DNA of 46,291 nt from Paraburkholderia sp. NMBU_R16. Its GTDB lineage: Bacteria > Pseudomonadota > Gammaproteobacteria > Burkholderiales > Burkholderiaceae. Both the position numbers and the translations under genes were made by a program. The DNA lies in NCBI RefSeq assembly GCF_013282575.1, contig NZ_JAAAYE010000045.1, positions 1 to 46,291 of the forward strand, given 5' to 3'. Numbering within the stretch: position 1 is the stretch's first letter; each line of letters starts with the position of its first letter. Shown piece by piece: positions 17,552 through 26,517 of the stretch. The notes beneath the pieces were generated by a model. The model had not been told where the DNA came from. It was given only the letters and a program-made list of their open reading frames with translations, and searched no databases.

Positions 17552-19054
17552 ATGACGAATGCCAAACTGGCGGCTACGCTGCCGCGGGATTGTTTTTCGG
17601 GAACGGTCGTTTTTCTGGTCGCGCTGCCGCTATGCCTCGGGATCGCGCAGGCGTCCGGCGTCGAGCCGTTCGCCGGGCTGTTGGCCGGCATCATCGGCGG
17701 GCTTGTCATCTCGCTCCTGAGCGGCTCGCAACTGAGCGTGAGCGGACCGGCGGCCGGGCTCATCATGATCGTCGTAGACGGTATCGCGAACGTCGGGGGA
17801 TTCCCTGCGTTCCTGAGCGCTCTGCTGGTGGGCGGCGCCATGCAGTTTTGCTTCGGTGTCCTGAAGGCCGGGCGGTTCGCGGCCTACGTGCCGTCGCCGG
17901 TCATCAAGGGCATGCTGGCGGCAATCGGTCTATTGTTGATCGTCAAGCAAACGCCCGTCGCGCTGGGGCTTGCAACGGGCGGCGCTGCCAGCGGGGCCAA
18001 CGCCAGCTATGCGGCTGGTTTTCTCGAGACGCCGTTCGGCACGACATCGGTCGTGGCCTGTGCGCTCGCGGCGATATCGCTTGCGATTCTCTTCGGTTGG
18101 GAAAGCCGGTTCATGCGGCGTTTGCCGTTGATCGGGCTCGTGCCTGCGCCGCTCGTCGTGGTGGCATTCGGCGTTGCCGTCACACTCGGCATCGATGCCT
18201 TCGCGCCGGCACTCGCGTTGCCCGCTTCGTATCGCGTGAACCTTGCGCCGCTCGATTCGATGGCCGCGCTGACCAGTGCGCTGGCCGCGCCCGATCTGAC
18301 GCGGCTCGCCAGCTTGGATGTCTGGCGGCTCGCGGCCACGATCGCGATCGTCGCCAGTCTGGAGACGCTGTTGTGTCTCGAGGCCATCGAACAGATGGAT
18401 CCGCAAAAGCGCGCCGCCTCGCCGGACCGCGAGCTCAAAGCGCAAGGCGTCGGCAACATGCTGGCCGGCTTGCTCGGCGGCTTGCCGATCACATCGGTGA
18501 TCGTGCGCAGTTCGGCGAATCTGCATGCGGGGGCGCGCTCGCGCATGTCGGCTTTCGTGCACGGGTTGTTGCTGCTCGCGAGTGTTTTCGTGTTGAGCGA
18601 CATCCTCAACCAGATTCCGCTTGCATCGCTCGCGGCGATCCTGATCGCCACCGGCTACAAGCTTGCGAAGCCCGCGCTCTTCGTCGATGTCGCCAAGCGC
18701 GGCGTAAATGCACTCGTGCCGTTTCTCGCGACGATCGGCGGGGTGCTGGCGACGGATCTGCTGATCGGCATCGGCCTCGGTATCGCGTGCAGCATCGTGC
18801 TCGCGCTGCATCCGAATCTGCGCAACCCGTTTTCGATTGCGCGGCACGGCAACGAGTTTCTGCTGCTGTTCCGCAAGGACGTATCGTGTTTCATTCGCGT
18901 GAAGCTCAAGCAGCATCTCGCGCAGATTCCCGACCGCGCGACGCTCATCGTCGATACGAGCCGTGCCGACTTCGTCGACCCCGATGTGCGGCATATGATC
19001 TCGGAGTTCGCGGCGCAGTCCGCCCATCGCGGGATCTCGGTGAGTTGGCGGTGA
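17552..19054 (+). CDS. SulP-family anion (bicarbonate/sulfate) transporter
   Basis: A 500-residue integral membrane protein with about 12 hydrophobic segments. SulP signatures at the start: GTVVFLVALPLCLGIAQASG, then a GLLAGIIGG loop and SGSQLSVSGPAAGL. Further on it has DRELKAQGVGNMLAGLLGGLPITSVI, the conserved GN...GG.P.T segment. The C-terminal STAS-like region is short (about 60 residues: TLIVDTSRADFVD), at the small end for the family. Adjacent carbonic anhydrase suggests bicarbonate as the substrate, but sulfate cannot be excluded. It probably shares a transcript with carbonic anhydrase (116-base gap). Confidence 0.9.
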   Translation: MTNAKLAATLPRDCFSGTVVFLVALPLCLGIAQASGVEPFAGLLAGIIGGLVISLLSGSQLSVSGPAAGLIMIVVDGIANVGGFPAFLSALLVGGAMQFCFGVLKAGRFAAYVPSPVIKGMLAAIGLLLIVKQTPVALGLATGGAASGANASYAAGFLETPFGTTSVVACALAAISLAILFGWESRFMRRLPLIGLVPAPLVVVAFGVAVTLGIDAFAPALALPASYRVNLAPLDSMAALTSALAAPDLTRLASLDVWRLAATIAIVASLETLLCLEAIEQMDPQKRAASPDRELKAQGVGNMLAGLLGGLPITSVIVRSSANLHAGARSRMSAFVHGLLLLASVFVLSDILNQIPLASLAAILIATGYKLAKPALFVDVAKRGVNALVPFLATIGGVLATDLLIGIGLGIACSIVLALHPNLRNPFSIARHGNEFLLLFRKDVSCFIRVKLKQHLAQIPDRATLIVDTSRADFVDPDVRHMISEFAAQSAHRGISVSWR

Positions 19055-19095
19055 GGGAAGGGCGTAGCCGCCGCCGGTACCGCTAGCGCTGCGCA

Positions 19096-19123
19096 GGCGT
19101 CGCATGGGCATGCGGCGCCTTTT
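19096..19123 (+). terminator. Rho-independent terminator after the SulP gene
   Basis: A 10-bp stem (GGCGTCGCAT / ATGCGGCGCC, one G-T pair) with loop GGGC, followed directly by TTTT, 42 bases after the SulP stop. Confidence 0.7.
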
Positions 19124-19352
19124 GCGCGATATGGAGCGATCATCGTAGAGGCAAGACACCGTCGAGCGACGGGGCCACAACATTTTTTGCAAGCCGCCGC
19201 GGCAGTTTTGCATCGCCCCGGGTCTGCTCGCGAGCGGGGCGCGAGGTCCGCCGTTGGCCCCGGATCGATCCGATCGCCGGTGGACGGCAAACGGTCCAGG
19301 CACCGCGCTTGCGCGGCGAGGCCGTCGTCGGCTATCGAAATCTGGAACGTCC

Positions 19353-20795
19353 ATGCAAGTCACGGCCCTGTTGCTCTCGCGCGTCCAGTTCGCGTGGGTG
19401 ATCGCGCTGCACATCCTGCTGCCGGCGTTCACCGTGGGGCTATCGTGTTACATCGCGACGCTCGAAGTACTTTGGTGGGCGACGGGACGTGATGTTTACC
19501 GTCGGCTTTCGGCGTTCTGGCTGCGCATCTTCGCCGTATCGTTCGGCATGGGCGTGGTATCGGGCATCGTCATGCCGTTTCAGTTCGGCACCAACTGGAG
19601 CCGCTTCGTCGCGGCCACGGCCAATACGATCGGCTCGCTCATGGCGTACGAGGTGCTCGTCGCGTTCTTTCTGGAGTCGGCGTTTCTCGGCGTGCTGCTG
19701 TTCGGCAGAAAACGCGTGCCGCGCTGGGCGCATGCCATGTCCGCGATTTTCGTCGCGCTCGGCACGTTGCTTTCGTCGTTCTGGATTCTCGCGGTGAACA
19801 GCTGGATGCAGACGCCGTCGGGCTACACCCTCATCGATGGGCGGTTCTATCCGCGCAGCATGCTCGATGTGATCTTCAATCCGTCGTTTCCGTTCCGGCT
19901 TGCCCATACCGTCACCGCGTTTGTCGTGACGACCGCATTCGTCGTGCTCGGCGTCGGCGCGCACTATTTGTTGAAGGGGCGCGCACAGGAGGAAAGCCGC
20001 GTCATGGTGAAGATGGCGCTCTTTTTTCTCGCGGTCATGGTGCCCGTGCAGATCGTGCTGGGCGACGCGCACGGTCTCAATACGCTGAAGTACCAGCCCG
20101 TCAAGCTGGCGGCGATGGAAGGGCTGTGGGAAACGGGGCGCGGCGTGCGCGCCACGCTCTTTGCGATTCCCGATGACAAGGAGGAAATGAACCACTTGGA
20201 AGTGGCCATTCCGAAGCTTGGCAGCATCTACCTCACACACGACCCGAACGGCCTCGTTCATGGCCTCAAGGACTGGCCGCGCGAAGATCGCCCGGTGGTG
20301 CCCATCGTCTTCTTCGCGTTCCATCTCATGGTGCTCATTGCCGTCATCATGCTCGGCATTGTGGCGCGCGGACTCACATTGTGGCGCGGGCGCCGCCTCT
20401 ACACACGACGCGGCTGGCTCGCCACGTGCCGGCTTGCCATGCCCGTGGGGTTCATCGCCGTGCTCGCAGGATGGACGACGACGGAAGCGGGCCGCCAGCC
20501 GTGGACTGTCTACGGGCTCATGCGTACCGCCGACTCGGTCACGCCTTCGCTCACGACCGCGAACGTGGCGCTATCGCTCGCGGCTTATGTGATCTGCTAC
20601 ATCGTGATCTTCGGGTCTGGGCTCATTCTGTTGCGGCGGCTCGTTCATATCGGACCGGGCGAGGCTCCCGCGGACGGTACCGACGGTGAAGGTAGCGGAC
20701 AGCGCGGCCGTGCGGCTCGGCCGCTTTCGGCAGTCTCGGACAAGCCGGCGGTGCAGCCGTTGTCGGTGGACGCCGACATGCGGCGCGACACCTAG
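19353..20795 (+). CDS. cioA: Cytochrome bd-type (cyanide-insensitive) quinol oxidase subunit I
   Basis: 480 residues from the ATG at 19353, which gives the conserved N-terminus MQVTALLLSRVQFAWVIALH; the frame is open upstream but the extra residues are not membrane-like. About nine helices. Haem and quinol features: LHILLPAFTVG (haem b595 His region), GVVSGIVMPFQFGTNW, ESAFLGVLLFG, NSWMQTPSGY, GDAHGL, then GWTTTEAGRQPW. The quinol (Q) loop is short, which places it in the CIO subgroup. It oxidises quinol and reduces oxygen to water without proton pumping. The tail after about residue 440 is hydrophilic and variable. The ribosome binding site is weak. Confidence 0.93.
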   Translation: MQVTALLLSRVQFAWVIALHILLPAFTVGLSCYIATLEVLWWATGRDVYRRLSAFWLRIFAVSFGMGVVSGIVMPFQFGTNWSRFVAATANTIGSLMAYEVLVAFFLESAFLGVLLFGRKRVPRWAHAMSAIFVALGTLLSSFWILAVNSWMQTPSGYTLIDGRFYPRSMLDVIFNPSFPFRLAHTVTAFVVTTAFVVLGVGAHYLLKGRAQEESRVMVKMALFFLAVMVPVQIVLGDAHGLNTLKYQPVKLAAMEGLWETGRGVRATLFAIPDDKEEMNHLEVAIPKLGSIYLTHDPNGLVHGLKDWPREDRPVVPIVFFAFHLMVLIAVIMLGIVARGLTLWRGRRLYTRRGWLATCRLAMPVGFIAVLAGWTTTEAGRQPWTVYGLMRTADSVTPSLTTANVALSLAAYVICYIVIFGSGLILLRRLVHIGPGEAPADGTDGEGSGQRGRAARPLSAVSDKPAVQPLSVDADMRRDT

Positions 20796-20871
20796 CCCAG
20801 ACGCGTGTTGCAAGGAGGCCGAGAGCGCCGAAACGGGCGACATGGCCGAAATCGAAACGGAGAGCACTGCC

Positions 20872-21885
20872 ATGCAGCAACTCGATCTCGTTCCGCTATG
20901 GGCCGGTATCCTCGCGCTGGGGGTGCTGATGTACGTGCTGCTCGATGGCTTCGATCTCGGCGTTGGAATGCTGCTGCTCCTGCGCCGCAACGAGGCGGAT
21001 CGCGACCTCATGATCGGGTCGGTCGCGCCCGTGTGGGATTTCAACGAGACGTGGTTGGTGCTTGGCGGCACGGCGTTGCTCGCGGCGTTTCCGGTGGCTT
21101 TTGCGATCATCGTTCCGGCCGTCTATTTTCCGGTGAGCGCCATGCTGCTCGGGCTGCTCTTTCGCGGCGTTGCCTTCGAATTTCGCGACATCCCTGGCTC
21201 GCATAAGCATGCGTGGAACGGGGCGTTCGCCTATGGCTCGCTCGTGGCGACTTTTGCACAGGGCGTCGTGGCGGGCATGTTCGTGCATGGGTTTCCCGTA
21301 CTCAACCGAGAGTATGCGGGCACGAGCTGGGACTGGGTTGCACCGTTTCCGCTCGTTATTGGCGTCGGACTCATTGCGGGCTATGTGCTGCTCGGTGCAA
21401 CGTGGCTCGTGCTGAAGACCGGCGGCGAGCTCCAGGAGTGGGCGCGCCGTGTGGCGAGCCGCGCCATCATCGGCGTGTCCGTGTTCATCGTCGTCGTGAG
21501 CATATGGACACCGCTGAGCGACGCCCGTATCGCCGCGCGCTGGTTCTCATGGCCCAACCTGTTGTTCTTCTCGCCGGTGCCGTTGCTCACGGTCGTGCTC
21601 GCCGTGCTGCTCGTCCGGGCCTTGCGCGCGCGGCGCGATGCCCTGCCGTTTCTCTGTTCCATCGGGCTTTTTTTCCTTTCGTTCTCCGGGCTCGTCATCA
21701 GCCTGTGGCCCTACGTCGTGCCGCCCTCGATTACGTGGCACGACGCCGCGGCCGCGCCCATGTCGCATGAGTTTCTGATGATTGGCACGGCGTTCTTGCT
21801 GCCCGTGCTGATGCTCTACGTCTGCTGGTCGTATTGGGTATTCCGCGGCAAGGTACGCAGCGATACGGGGTATGGACATATGTGA
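20872..21885 (+). CDS. cioB: Cytochrome bd-type quinol oxidase subunit II
   Basis: 337 residues starting at 20872 (MQQLDLVPLWAG) with GGAGAG about 10 bases upstream; an in-frame ATG at 20842 is less well placed. CydB/CioB hallmarks: LLDGFDLGVGML in helix 1, PVWDFNETWLVLGG, LLGLLFRGVAFEFR. About eight to nine helices. Length matches the family (about 335). It follows cioA by 76 bases and forms the heterodimeric oxidase. No CydX-like small subunit gene follows directly. Confidence 0.94.
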   Translation: MQQLDLVPLWAGILALGVLMYVLLDGFDLGVGMLLLLRRNEADRDLMIGSVAPVWDFNETWLVLGGTALLAAFPVAFAIIVPAVYFPVSAMLLGLLFRGVAFEFRDIPGSHKHAWNGAFAYGSLVATFAQGVVAGMFVHGFPVLNREYAGTSWDWVAPFPLVIGVGLIAGYVLLGATWLVLKTGGELQEWARRVASRAIIGVSVFIVVVSIWTPLSDARIAARWFSWPNLLFFSPVPLLTVVLAVLLVRALRARRDALPFLCSIGLFFLSFSGLVISLWPYVVPPSITWHDAAAAPMSHEFLMIGTAFLLPVLMLYVCWSYWVFRGKVRSDTGYGHM

Positions 21886-22096
21886 CGTACGTGCATTCGG
21901 CGAGGCCTAGGGCTGGCTTAGCGGTGGCGCCTTGCATGAGTTTGCGGCGGGACGCGTGGAAACGTCATCGGCCGGCAGGATCGCTCTCCTATTACGAATG
22001 CGGCTTTGACCGGGCGTGCAACCGGCAGGCAACGTGGATGCCTCGGCCGGCCATGGCCATGGAGGACTACGCTGAGAGGACTGCGAGCTACCGAAC

Positions 22097-22124
22097 TTGC
22101 CACGGCCCGTGACAGGCCTACAAT
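22097..22124 (+). promoter_or_regulatory. Sigma-70 type promoter
   Basis: TTGCCA, a 16-base spacer, then TACAAT, 29 bases before the small gene at 22154. A good match to the vegetative consensus in a 268-base gap that holds nothing else I recognise. Confidence 0.55.
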
Positions 22125-22153
22125 GCGGTTATCGCGACGTTGAGGAGGCGATC

Positions 22154-22312
22154 ATGCCCGAGTCCTCGATCGGCTTGATGCTGATGCTGGCGGTTTTCGT
22201 CGGCATTGCCATGGCGCTGGCCACGCGTTATCACACCGACCATCCTTTGAGCGACCTGCGGCGTTGGCTCGGTGCCCACCACCGGGTGGGCCGGACGCAT
22301 CGCCGGCATTGA
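22154..22312 (+). CDS. Small membrane protein
   Basis: 52 residues with a strong ribosome binding site (GAGGAGG, 6 bases before ATG) and a sigma-70-like promoter. One transmembrane helix (SIGLMLMLAVFVGIAMALAT, residues 5-24) is followed by a basic, His/Arg-rich cytoplasmic tail. It is not similar to CydX, despite lying 270 bases after cioB. Function unknown. Confidence 0.65.
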   Translation: MPESSIGLMLMLAVFVGIAMALATRYHTDHPLSDLRRWLGAHHRVGRTHRRH

Positions 22313-22500
22313 GGCGGCCGCCGCTGCCGGCAATGCCTTGCCGGTGATCTTGGCGCTGGCACTCGACTTCGAGTGGCTGGCCTGACCCGTTGGCGCGCCC
22401 GCTGCGGGGCGGCGTGCCGAGTCATCGAACCGATACGCACCACCGTTACAATGCGCATTGCCTGCCGAATTCGTCCTCGTGGCGGATGCGGCGGATTCTT

Positions 22501-22538
22501 GCGAGCGCGGCTGCCCGAATCGGCACAGCCGCGCTCGC
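22501..22538. repeat. 13-bp perfect inverted repeat (hairpin)
   Basis: GCGAGCGCGGCTG and CAGCCGCGCTCGC flank a 12-base loop, 35 bases before the ATG at 22574. No U-run follows on either strand, so it is not a classic terminator. It could be an attenuator, an RNA-stability element or a mobile-repeat remnant. Confidence 0.65.
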
Positions 22539-22573
22539 GAATAGCAATAAATCGATCGAACTTTGAGCGCTCT

Positions 22574-23104
22574 ATGCACCAACGCAACGCATTGGAAAAA
22601 ATTCTCGAAAGTCTGTTATTCAATTCGCGGTGGCTGCTTGCCCCTTTTTATGTCGGCCTCGTGGTATCGCTGATCATGTTGCTCGTCGCGTTTATCGGCG
22701 ATCTTGCGCATCTCGTTCCGAATCTTTTGCAGGCAAGCCCCGAGGACATCATCCTCGGCGTGCTGACGTTGATCGATTTGTCGCTGGCGGGCAACCTCGT
22801 CGTCATCGTGATGTTCTCGGGCTACGAGAATTTCGTTTCGAAAATCGATACGGGGCTTAGCGAGGATCGGCCGAGCTGGATGGGCACACTCGATTTTTCG
22901 GGCTTGAAGATGAAGCTGATCGGCTCGATCGTGGCGATCTCGGCCATTTCGCTACTGCGCGCATTTATGACGCTGACCGAGTCGGGCAGCGTGCTCGACG
23001 AGGTACGTATCCGGTGGCTCGTGATCCTGCATTTGACGTTCGTCGGCTCGGGGTTGCTGTTTGCCGCCATGGACTGGGTGGCGGCGCAATCGGAGAAGCA
23101 TTGA
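22574..23104 (+). CDS. YqhA/UPF0114-family membrane protein
   Basis: 176 residues from the ATG at 22574. Features of UPF0114: ILESLLFNSRWLLAPFYVGLVVSL at the start (conserved SRW.L.P.Y.GL), LIDLSLAGNLVVIVMFSGYENFVSKID in the middle, KLIGSIVAISAISLL, and a final helix in LHLTFVGSGLLFAAMDW. Four predicted membrane helices. Members are inner-membrane proteins with no established biochemical role. Length is normal. The weak ribosome binding site and the hairpin just upstream could limit expression. Confidence 0.9.
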   Translation: MHQRNALEKILESLLFNSRWLLAPFYVGLVVSLIMLLVAFIGDLAHLVPNLLQASPEDIILGVLTLIDLSLAGNLVVIVMFSGYENFVSKIDTGLSEDRPSWMGTLDFSGLKMKLIGSIVAISAISLLRAFMTLTESGSVLDEVRIRWLVILHLTFVGSGLLFAAMDWVAAQSEKH

Positions 23105-23239
23105 CGGAGAGGATTTCGCCGTTGGCTGACTTTTCCGAGTGGCTGGAGCCACTTGGGTTGCCCGGTAATTCCCCCGCTTTTTATGCGAGGCAGAAGTAGA
23201 AACTATGCTGCGGCCATCGCCAACTAGCCGGCGCCGAAT

Positions 23240-23506
23240 CTTGCCGTGCTTCTCCCATAGCGCGGCCGTCTGCTCCGTCGTGCCGATCAGATCCGCCAGA
23301 CGGTGCTGTGAAAGGTCGAGCTCCTTGCGCAGGAACCTGAATTCGGCGCCGGTGAGATGGCCCTTGTGCGCGAGCGCGCGGCCGATCACCTTGTGCAGGC
23401 CGTCGACGTCCTGAATAGACGTCGACACGCCGTACGCCGTCTTGCGCTGGGTGACGCCGTTTTCGAGCCACACGTTACGCAGCCCGCTTTCCGTGTAGTG
23501 ATACAT
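23240..23506 (-). pseudogene. Truncated HTH antitoxin (MqsA/YgiT C-terminal type)
   Basis: From the ATG at 23506, 89 codons read as a helix-turn-helix regulator: MYHYTESGLRNVWLENGV, then GAEFRFLRKELDLSQHRLADLIGTTEQTAALWEKHGK, the Xre-like core of MqsA-type antitoxins. After KHGK the frame stays open to 22952, but the residues become arbitrary and would run antisense into the YqhA gene, so the true C-terminus is lost. A ribosome binding site (GAGGGA) overlaps the stop of an upstream toxin-like fragment. This is a decayed antitoxin; the DNA-binding part might still fold. Confidence 0.65.
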
Positions 23507-23517
23507 GGTGGTATCCC

Positions 23518-23619
23518 TCAAAAAACAGTGATCACAGAAATCCAATCGCCGTCTTCCGCCCGCTCGAGTGCTGCCGCATGGCCATTGCAATGCACGATGA
23601 CGCGCCGAAACGCTGGCGA
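23518..23619 (-). pseudogene. C-terminal remnant of a small toxin gene
   Basis: About 33 residues ending HAAALERAEDGDWISVITVF lead into a stop that lies within the ribosome binding site of the antitoxin fragment (TGAGGGA), the usual toxin-antitoxin operon junction. The ending resembles small toxins of the DUF4258/RelE-like type (acidic turn, then hydrophobic strand), but this is a weak call. The upstream part of the frame is not toxin-like, so the gene is 5'-truncated. Confidence 0.4.
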
Positions 23620-23801
23620 CGAGGTGCGCGTAGCTGAGTGGGCACCAAGACCTGCGCCTGTAACGGGGTGCGCGGTCGGAAGAGCCGAAGGCGTACTGAC
23701 ATGCCGCACGGGCAACAGAACAAAGACTGAACGCCGCTACGCCCGAAATTACGCCAAATTGGCTGGGGATCGTTGTTGGGTAGGGATTTCCGGCCGCTTG
23801 C

Positions 23802-23876
23802 TGGTCCCCCCGACAGGAATCGAACCTGTATCTAGCGCTTAGGAGGCGCTTGTTCTATCCATTGAACTACGGGGAG
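23802..23876 (-). tRNA. tRNA-Arg (anticodon CCU)
   Basis: 75 nt including encoded CCA. Acceptor stem CTCCCCG/CGGGGGG (one T-G pair), D-arm GTTC...GAAC, anticodon stem AGCGC/GCGCT with loop CTCCTAA giving anticodon CCU, T-arm ACAGG-TTCGATT-CCTGT, discriminator A. It decodes AGG. tRNA-Arg(CCU) genes are frequent integration sites; the decayed toxin-antitoxin locus lies on the side of its 3' end. Confidence 0.96.
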
Positions 23877-24030
23877 GGGGATGAATGCGCGAGGCGCGGA
23901 GCGCTGGCAAGTGCCGGTGCGGCCAGAGTATAGCAAAGACGCGACGACGTGCTTGCGCGGCGTTGCACGGGAGCCGCCGGAGCATGCGCCTGCATGCCTG
24001 CCTGAGCCGCCGACCGAAAAAAGTGCTAGA

Positions 24031-24213
24031 TCAGAACTCCACGACGCTGAATTCAGCTTTGCTCACGTCACACAAGGGGCAGCGCCAATCCTCGGGGATG
24101 TCCGAAAACCGCGTCCCTGGCTCAATGCCCTCGTCTGGCAGCCCCGCCGCCTCGTCATAGACCCACCCGCAAATCAGGCAGACCCAGCTTTTGTATTCGA
24201 TTACGTCGCTCAC
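24031..24213 (-). CDS. Rubredoxin
   Basis: 60 residues. I chose the GTG at 24213 ([12 protein letters not shown]) because AAAGGA lies about 10 bases upstream and it gives the normal rubredoxin length; a longer frame to 24246 adds an atypical leader. The four iron-binding cysteines are C12-x2-C15 and C45-x2-C48 ([15 protein letters not shown] and DWRCPLCDV). It is a one-electron carrier in the cytoplasm. No rubredoxin reductase or alkane hydroxylase gene is beside it. Confidence 0.96.
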   Translation of the reverse strand: MSDVIEYKSWVCLICGWVYDEAAGLPDEGIEPGTRFSDIPEDWRCPLCDVSKAEFSVVEF

Positions 24214-24385
24214 GGCGCTTTTGGTCCTTTCACATCTCGAAATCAAAACGATCGCTTGGCGTGGCCAGACCCGGCCGATCGGACACGCCGGCCGGCCTGG
24301 AACGGCGGCTTCGCGAAATGCAGCGCGCTATTTTACCGAAGCCCAGCTTCCCTGCGATGCGACGAAGCGTCCGTCCCGCGCCCGG

Positions 24386-24391
24386 TACAAT
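24386..24391 (+). promoter_or_regulatory. Possible -10 element of uup
   Basis: TACAAT 33 bases before the uup start, matching the vegetative -10 well; the -35 region is not clear. Confidence 0.35.
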
Positions 24392-24424
24392 TGACGTTTC
24401 CGACTTTTCGCAAGGCGCGCTTCC

Positions 24425-26359
24425 ATGTCGCTTTACACCATCGCCGGCGCGCAGCTCGCGTTCGGCCACGTCGCGCTGCTCGATCATGCGGATTTCTCCC
24501 TGGAAGCCGGGGAACGCGTGGGTCTCATCGGCCGCAACGGTGCCGGTAAATCGTCGCTGCTGAAAATCGTCGCGGGCCTCATGCAGCCCGACGACGGGCT
24601 CGTCACGCGCCAACAGGAACTCACGACCGTCTACGTGCCGCAGGAGCCCGAGTTCGACCCGCAGGTGTCAGTCTTCGATACCGTCGCGAGCGGCCTCGCC
24701 GAAGTGCGTGCCTCGCTCGACGAATACGACGCCGTCGCCCACGAGCTGGCGGCCACACCGGAAGGAGTCGCGCACGACGCGCTGCTCGCCCGCATGAACA
24801 CGCTGCAATCGCGGCTCGATGCGACGAACGCCTGGAGCTGGCGCACACGCGTGGCGACGACGCTCGCGCAGATCGGCCTCGATGGAGACGCCCTCGTGGG
24901 CGCGCTCTCGGGCGGTATGCAAAAGCGCGTGGCACTGGCGCGCGCACTCGTGACCGACCCCGACATCCTGCTGCTCGACGAGCCGACCAACCATCTCGAT
25001 TTCGATGGCATCCGCTGGCTCGAGGAGCTACTCGTCGGCGCGCGCGCCGGTCTCTTTTTCATCACCCACGACCGCGCGTTTCTCGATCGTGTCGCCACGC
25101 GCATCGTCGAACTCGATCGCGGCAGGCTGCTGTCGTATCCGGGCAATTTCTCGGCCTATCAGACCCGCAAAGCGCAGCAGCTCGAGGTCGAGCGTATCGA
25201 AAACGAGAAGTTCGACAAACTGCTCGCGCAGGAGGAAGTCTGGATTCGCAAGGGCGTCGAGGCGCGCCGCACGCGTAGCGTCGGCCGCATTGCGCGGCTC
25301 GAGCAGATGCGGCATGAACGCGCCGAGCGCCGCAACGTGCAGGGCAATGTCAAGCTCGACGTGGGGCAGGGCGAACGCTCGGGCAAGATCGTGGCCGAGC
25401 TCACGGACGTGACGAAACGCTACGGCGCCCGCACGGTCATCGAACATTTTTCCACGACCGTCATGCGCGGCGACAAGATCGGGTTCGTCGGGCCGAACGG
25501 GGCGGGCAAGACGACGCTGCTCAAACTGATTCTCGGCGAGATCGCGCCCGACGAAGGCACCGTGCGCGTGGGCACGAACCTGCAGGTCGCGTATTTCGAC
25601 CAGATGCGCGCCCAGCTCGATCCCGACAAAAGCCTTGCCGATACGATCAGCCCCGGTAGCGACTGGATCGAAGTGAACGGCACGCGCAAGCATGTGATGA
25701 GCTACCTGGGCGACTTCTTGTTCGCACCCGAGCGCGCGCGTTCGCCCGTCAAATCGCTGTCGGGCGGCGAGCGCAACCGGCTCTTGCTCGCGCGGCTGTT
25801 CGCGCGGCCCGCGAACGTACTCGTGCTCGACGAGCCAACCAACGATCTCGACATTCCGACGCTCGAACTGCTCGAGGAGTTGCTCGGCGAGTACGCGGGC
25901 ACGGTCTTGCTCGTGAGCCACGACCGGTTCTTTCTCGACAACGTCGTGACATCGGTCATCGCATCCGAGGGCGAAGGGCGCTGGCGCGAGTACGTCGGCG
26001 GCTTCACCGACTGGCAGTTGCAAAGCGAACGGGCGGCTCAGCTCGCCCAGGCGGCGGCCAAGCCGGCACCCGCTGCCGCCGCGCGCGAGACCGCGCCGAA
26101 GGAGAGCGCCGCGGGCCGCAACGCTCAACGCACAGTCAAGCTGTCGTTCAAGGAGCAACGCGAACTCGAGGCGCTGCCGGACACGATCGCGGCACTGGAG
26201 GCCGAACAAAAAGCGATCTCGGCCAAGCTCGAGGACGGCGCCATTTTTGTGGCCGATGCCAAGGAGGGCGCGCGATTGACCGAGCGCTTTGCCGCTATCG
26301 ACGAGGAGTTGCTGGCCGCGTTGGAACGTTGGGAGGCGCTCGAGGCGAAGCGCAAGTGA
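24425..26359 (+). CDS. uup: ABC-F ATPase Uup
   Basis: A 644-residue soluble twin-ATPase of the ABC-F family. Domain 1: Walker A GRNGAGKSS, signature LSGGMQKRVALARAL, Walker B LLLDEPTNHLD. Linker with charged helix (RKAQQLEVERIENEKFDKLLAQEE). Domain 2: GPNGAGKTT, SLSGGERNRLLLARL, LVLDEPTNDLD. The C-terminal coiled coil (EQRELEALPDTIAALEAEQ ... ERWEALEAKRK) is the DNA-binding tail that separates Uup from EttA, YbiT and YheS. Uup acts on ribosomes and branched DNA and limits precise transposon excision. A terminator follows, and it is upstream of parE in the same direction. Confidence 0.93.
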   Translation: MSLYTIAGAQLAFGHVALLDHADFSLEAGERVGLIGRNGAGKSSLLKIVAGLMQPDDGLVTRQQELTTVYVPQEPEFDPQVSVFDTVASGLAEVRASLDEYDAVAHELAATPEGVAHDALLARMNTLQSRLDATNAWSWRTRVATTLAQIGLDGDALVGALSGGMQKRVALARALVTDPDILLLDEPTNHLDFDGIRWLEELLVGARAGLFFITHDRAFLDRVATRIVELDRGRLLSYPGNFSAYQTRKAQQLEVERIENEKFDKLLAQEEVWIRKGVEARRTRSVGRIARLEQMRHERAERRNVQGNVKLDVGQGERSGKIVAELTDVTKRYGARTVIEHFSTTVMRGDKIGFVGPNGAGKTTLLKLILGEIAPDEGTVRVGTNLQVAYFDQMRAQLDPDKSLADTISPGSDWIEVNGTRKHVMSYLGDFLFAPERARSPVKSLSGGERNRLLLARLFARPANVLVLDEPTNDLDIPTLELLEELLGEYAGTVLLVSHDRFFLDNVVTSVIASEGEGRWREYVGGFTDWQLQSERAAQLAQAAAKPAPAAAARETAPKESAAGRNAQRTVKLSFKEQRELEALPDTIAALEAEQKAISAKLEDGAIFVADAKEGARLTERFAAIDEELLAALERWEALEAKRK

Positions 26360-26476
26360 TCTGCACGGGAAGTCGCTCGGCGGCGGGGCTGGCGTTTCGG
26401 CCGAATTGCCCGCCAGGTCGAAACCAGTAAAATACGCCGCGACTGCAGGGCCGCCCGTTTGGTGGGCACGCTTTGC

Positions 26477-26503
26477 GCGAGCCTTGTTTCGGCTCGCTTT
26501 TTT
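26477..26503 (+). terminator. Rho-independent terminator after uup
   Basis: Stem GCGAGCC/GGCTCGC with loop TTGTTTC, followed by six T residues, between uup and parE. Confidence 0.85.
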
Positions 26504-26517
26504 GAATTTTCAACGCA

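Noticed and set aside
17930-19432. 500-codon minus-strand frame opposite the SulP gene
   Set aside because: Its composition (Arg, Gln, Asp-rich, no motifs) is that of a codon shadow. The + strand frame has clear SulP signatures.
22154-22312. CydX-like subunit of the CioAB oxidase
   Set aside because: One membrane helix, but the sequence lacks the CydX pattern (Trp/Tyr near the N-terminus) and it has its own promoter 270 bases away from cioB.
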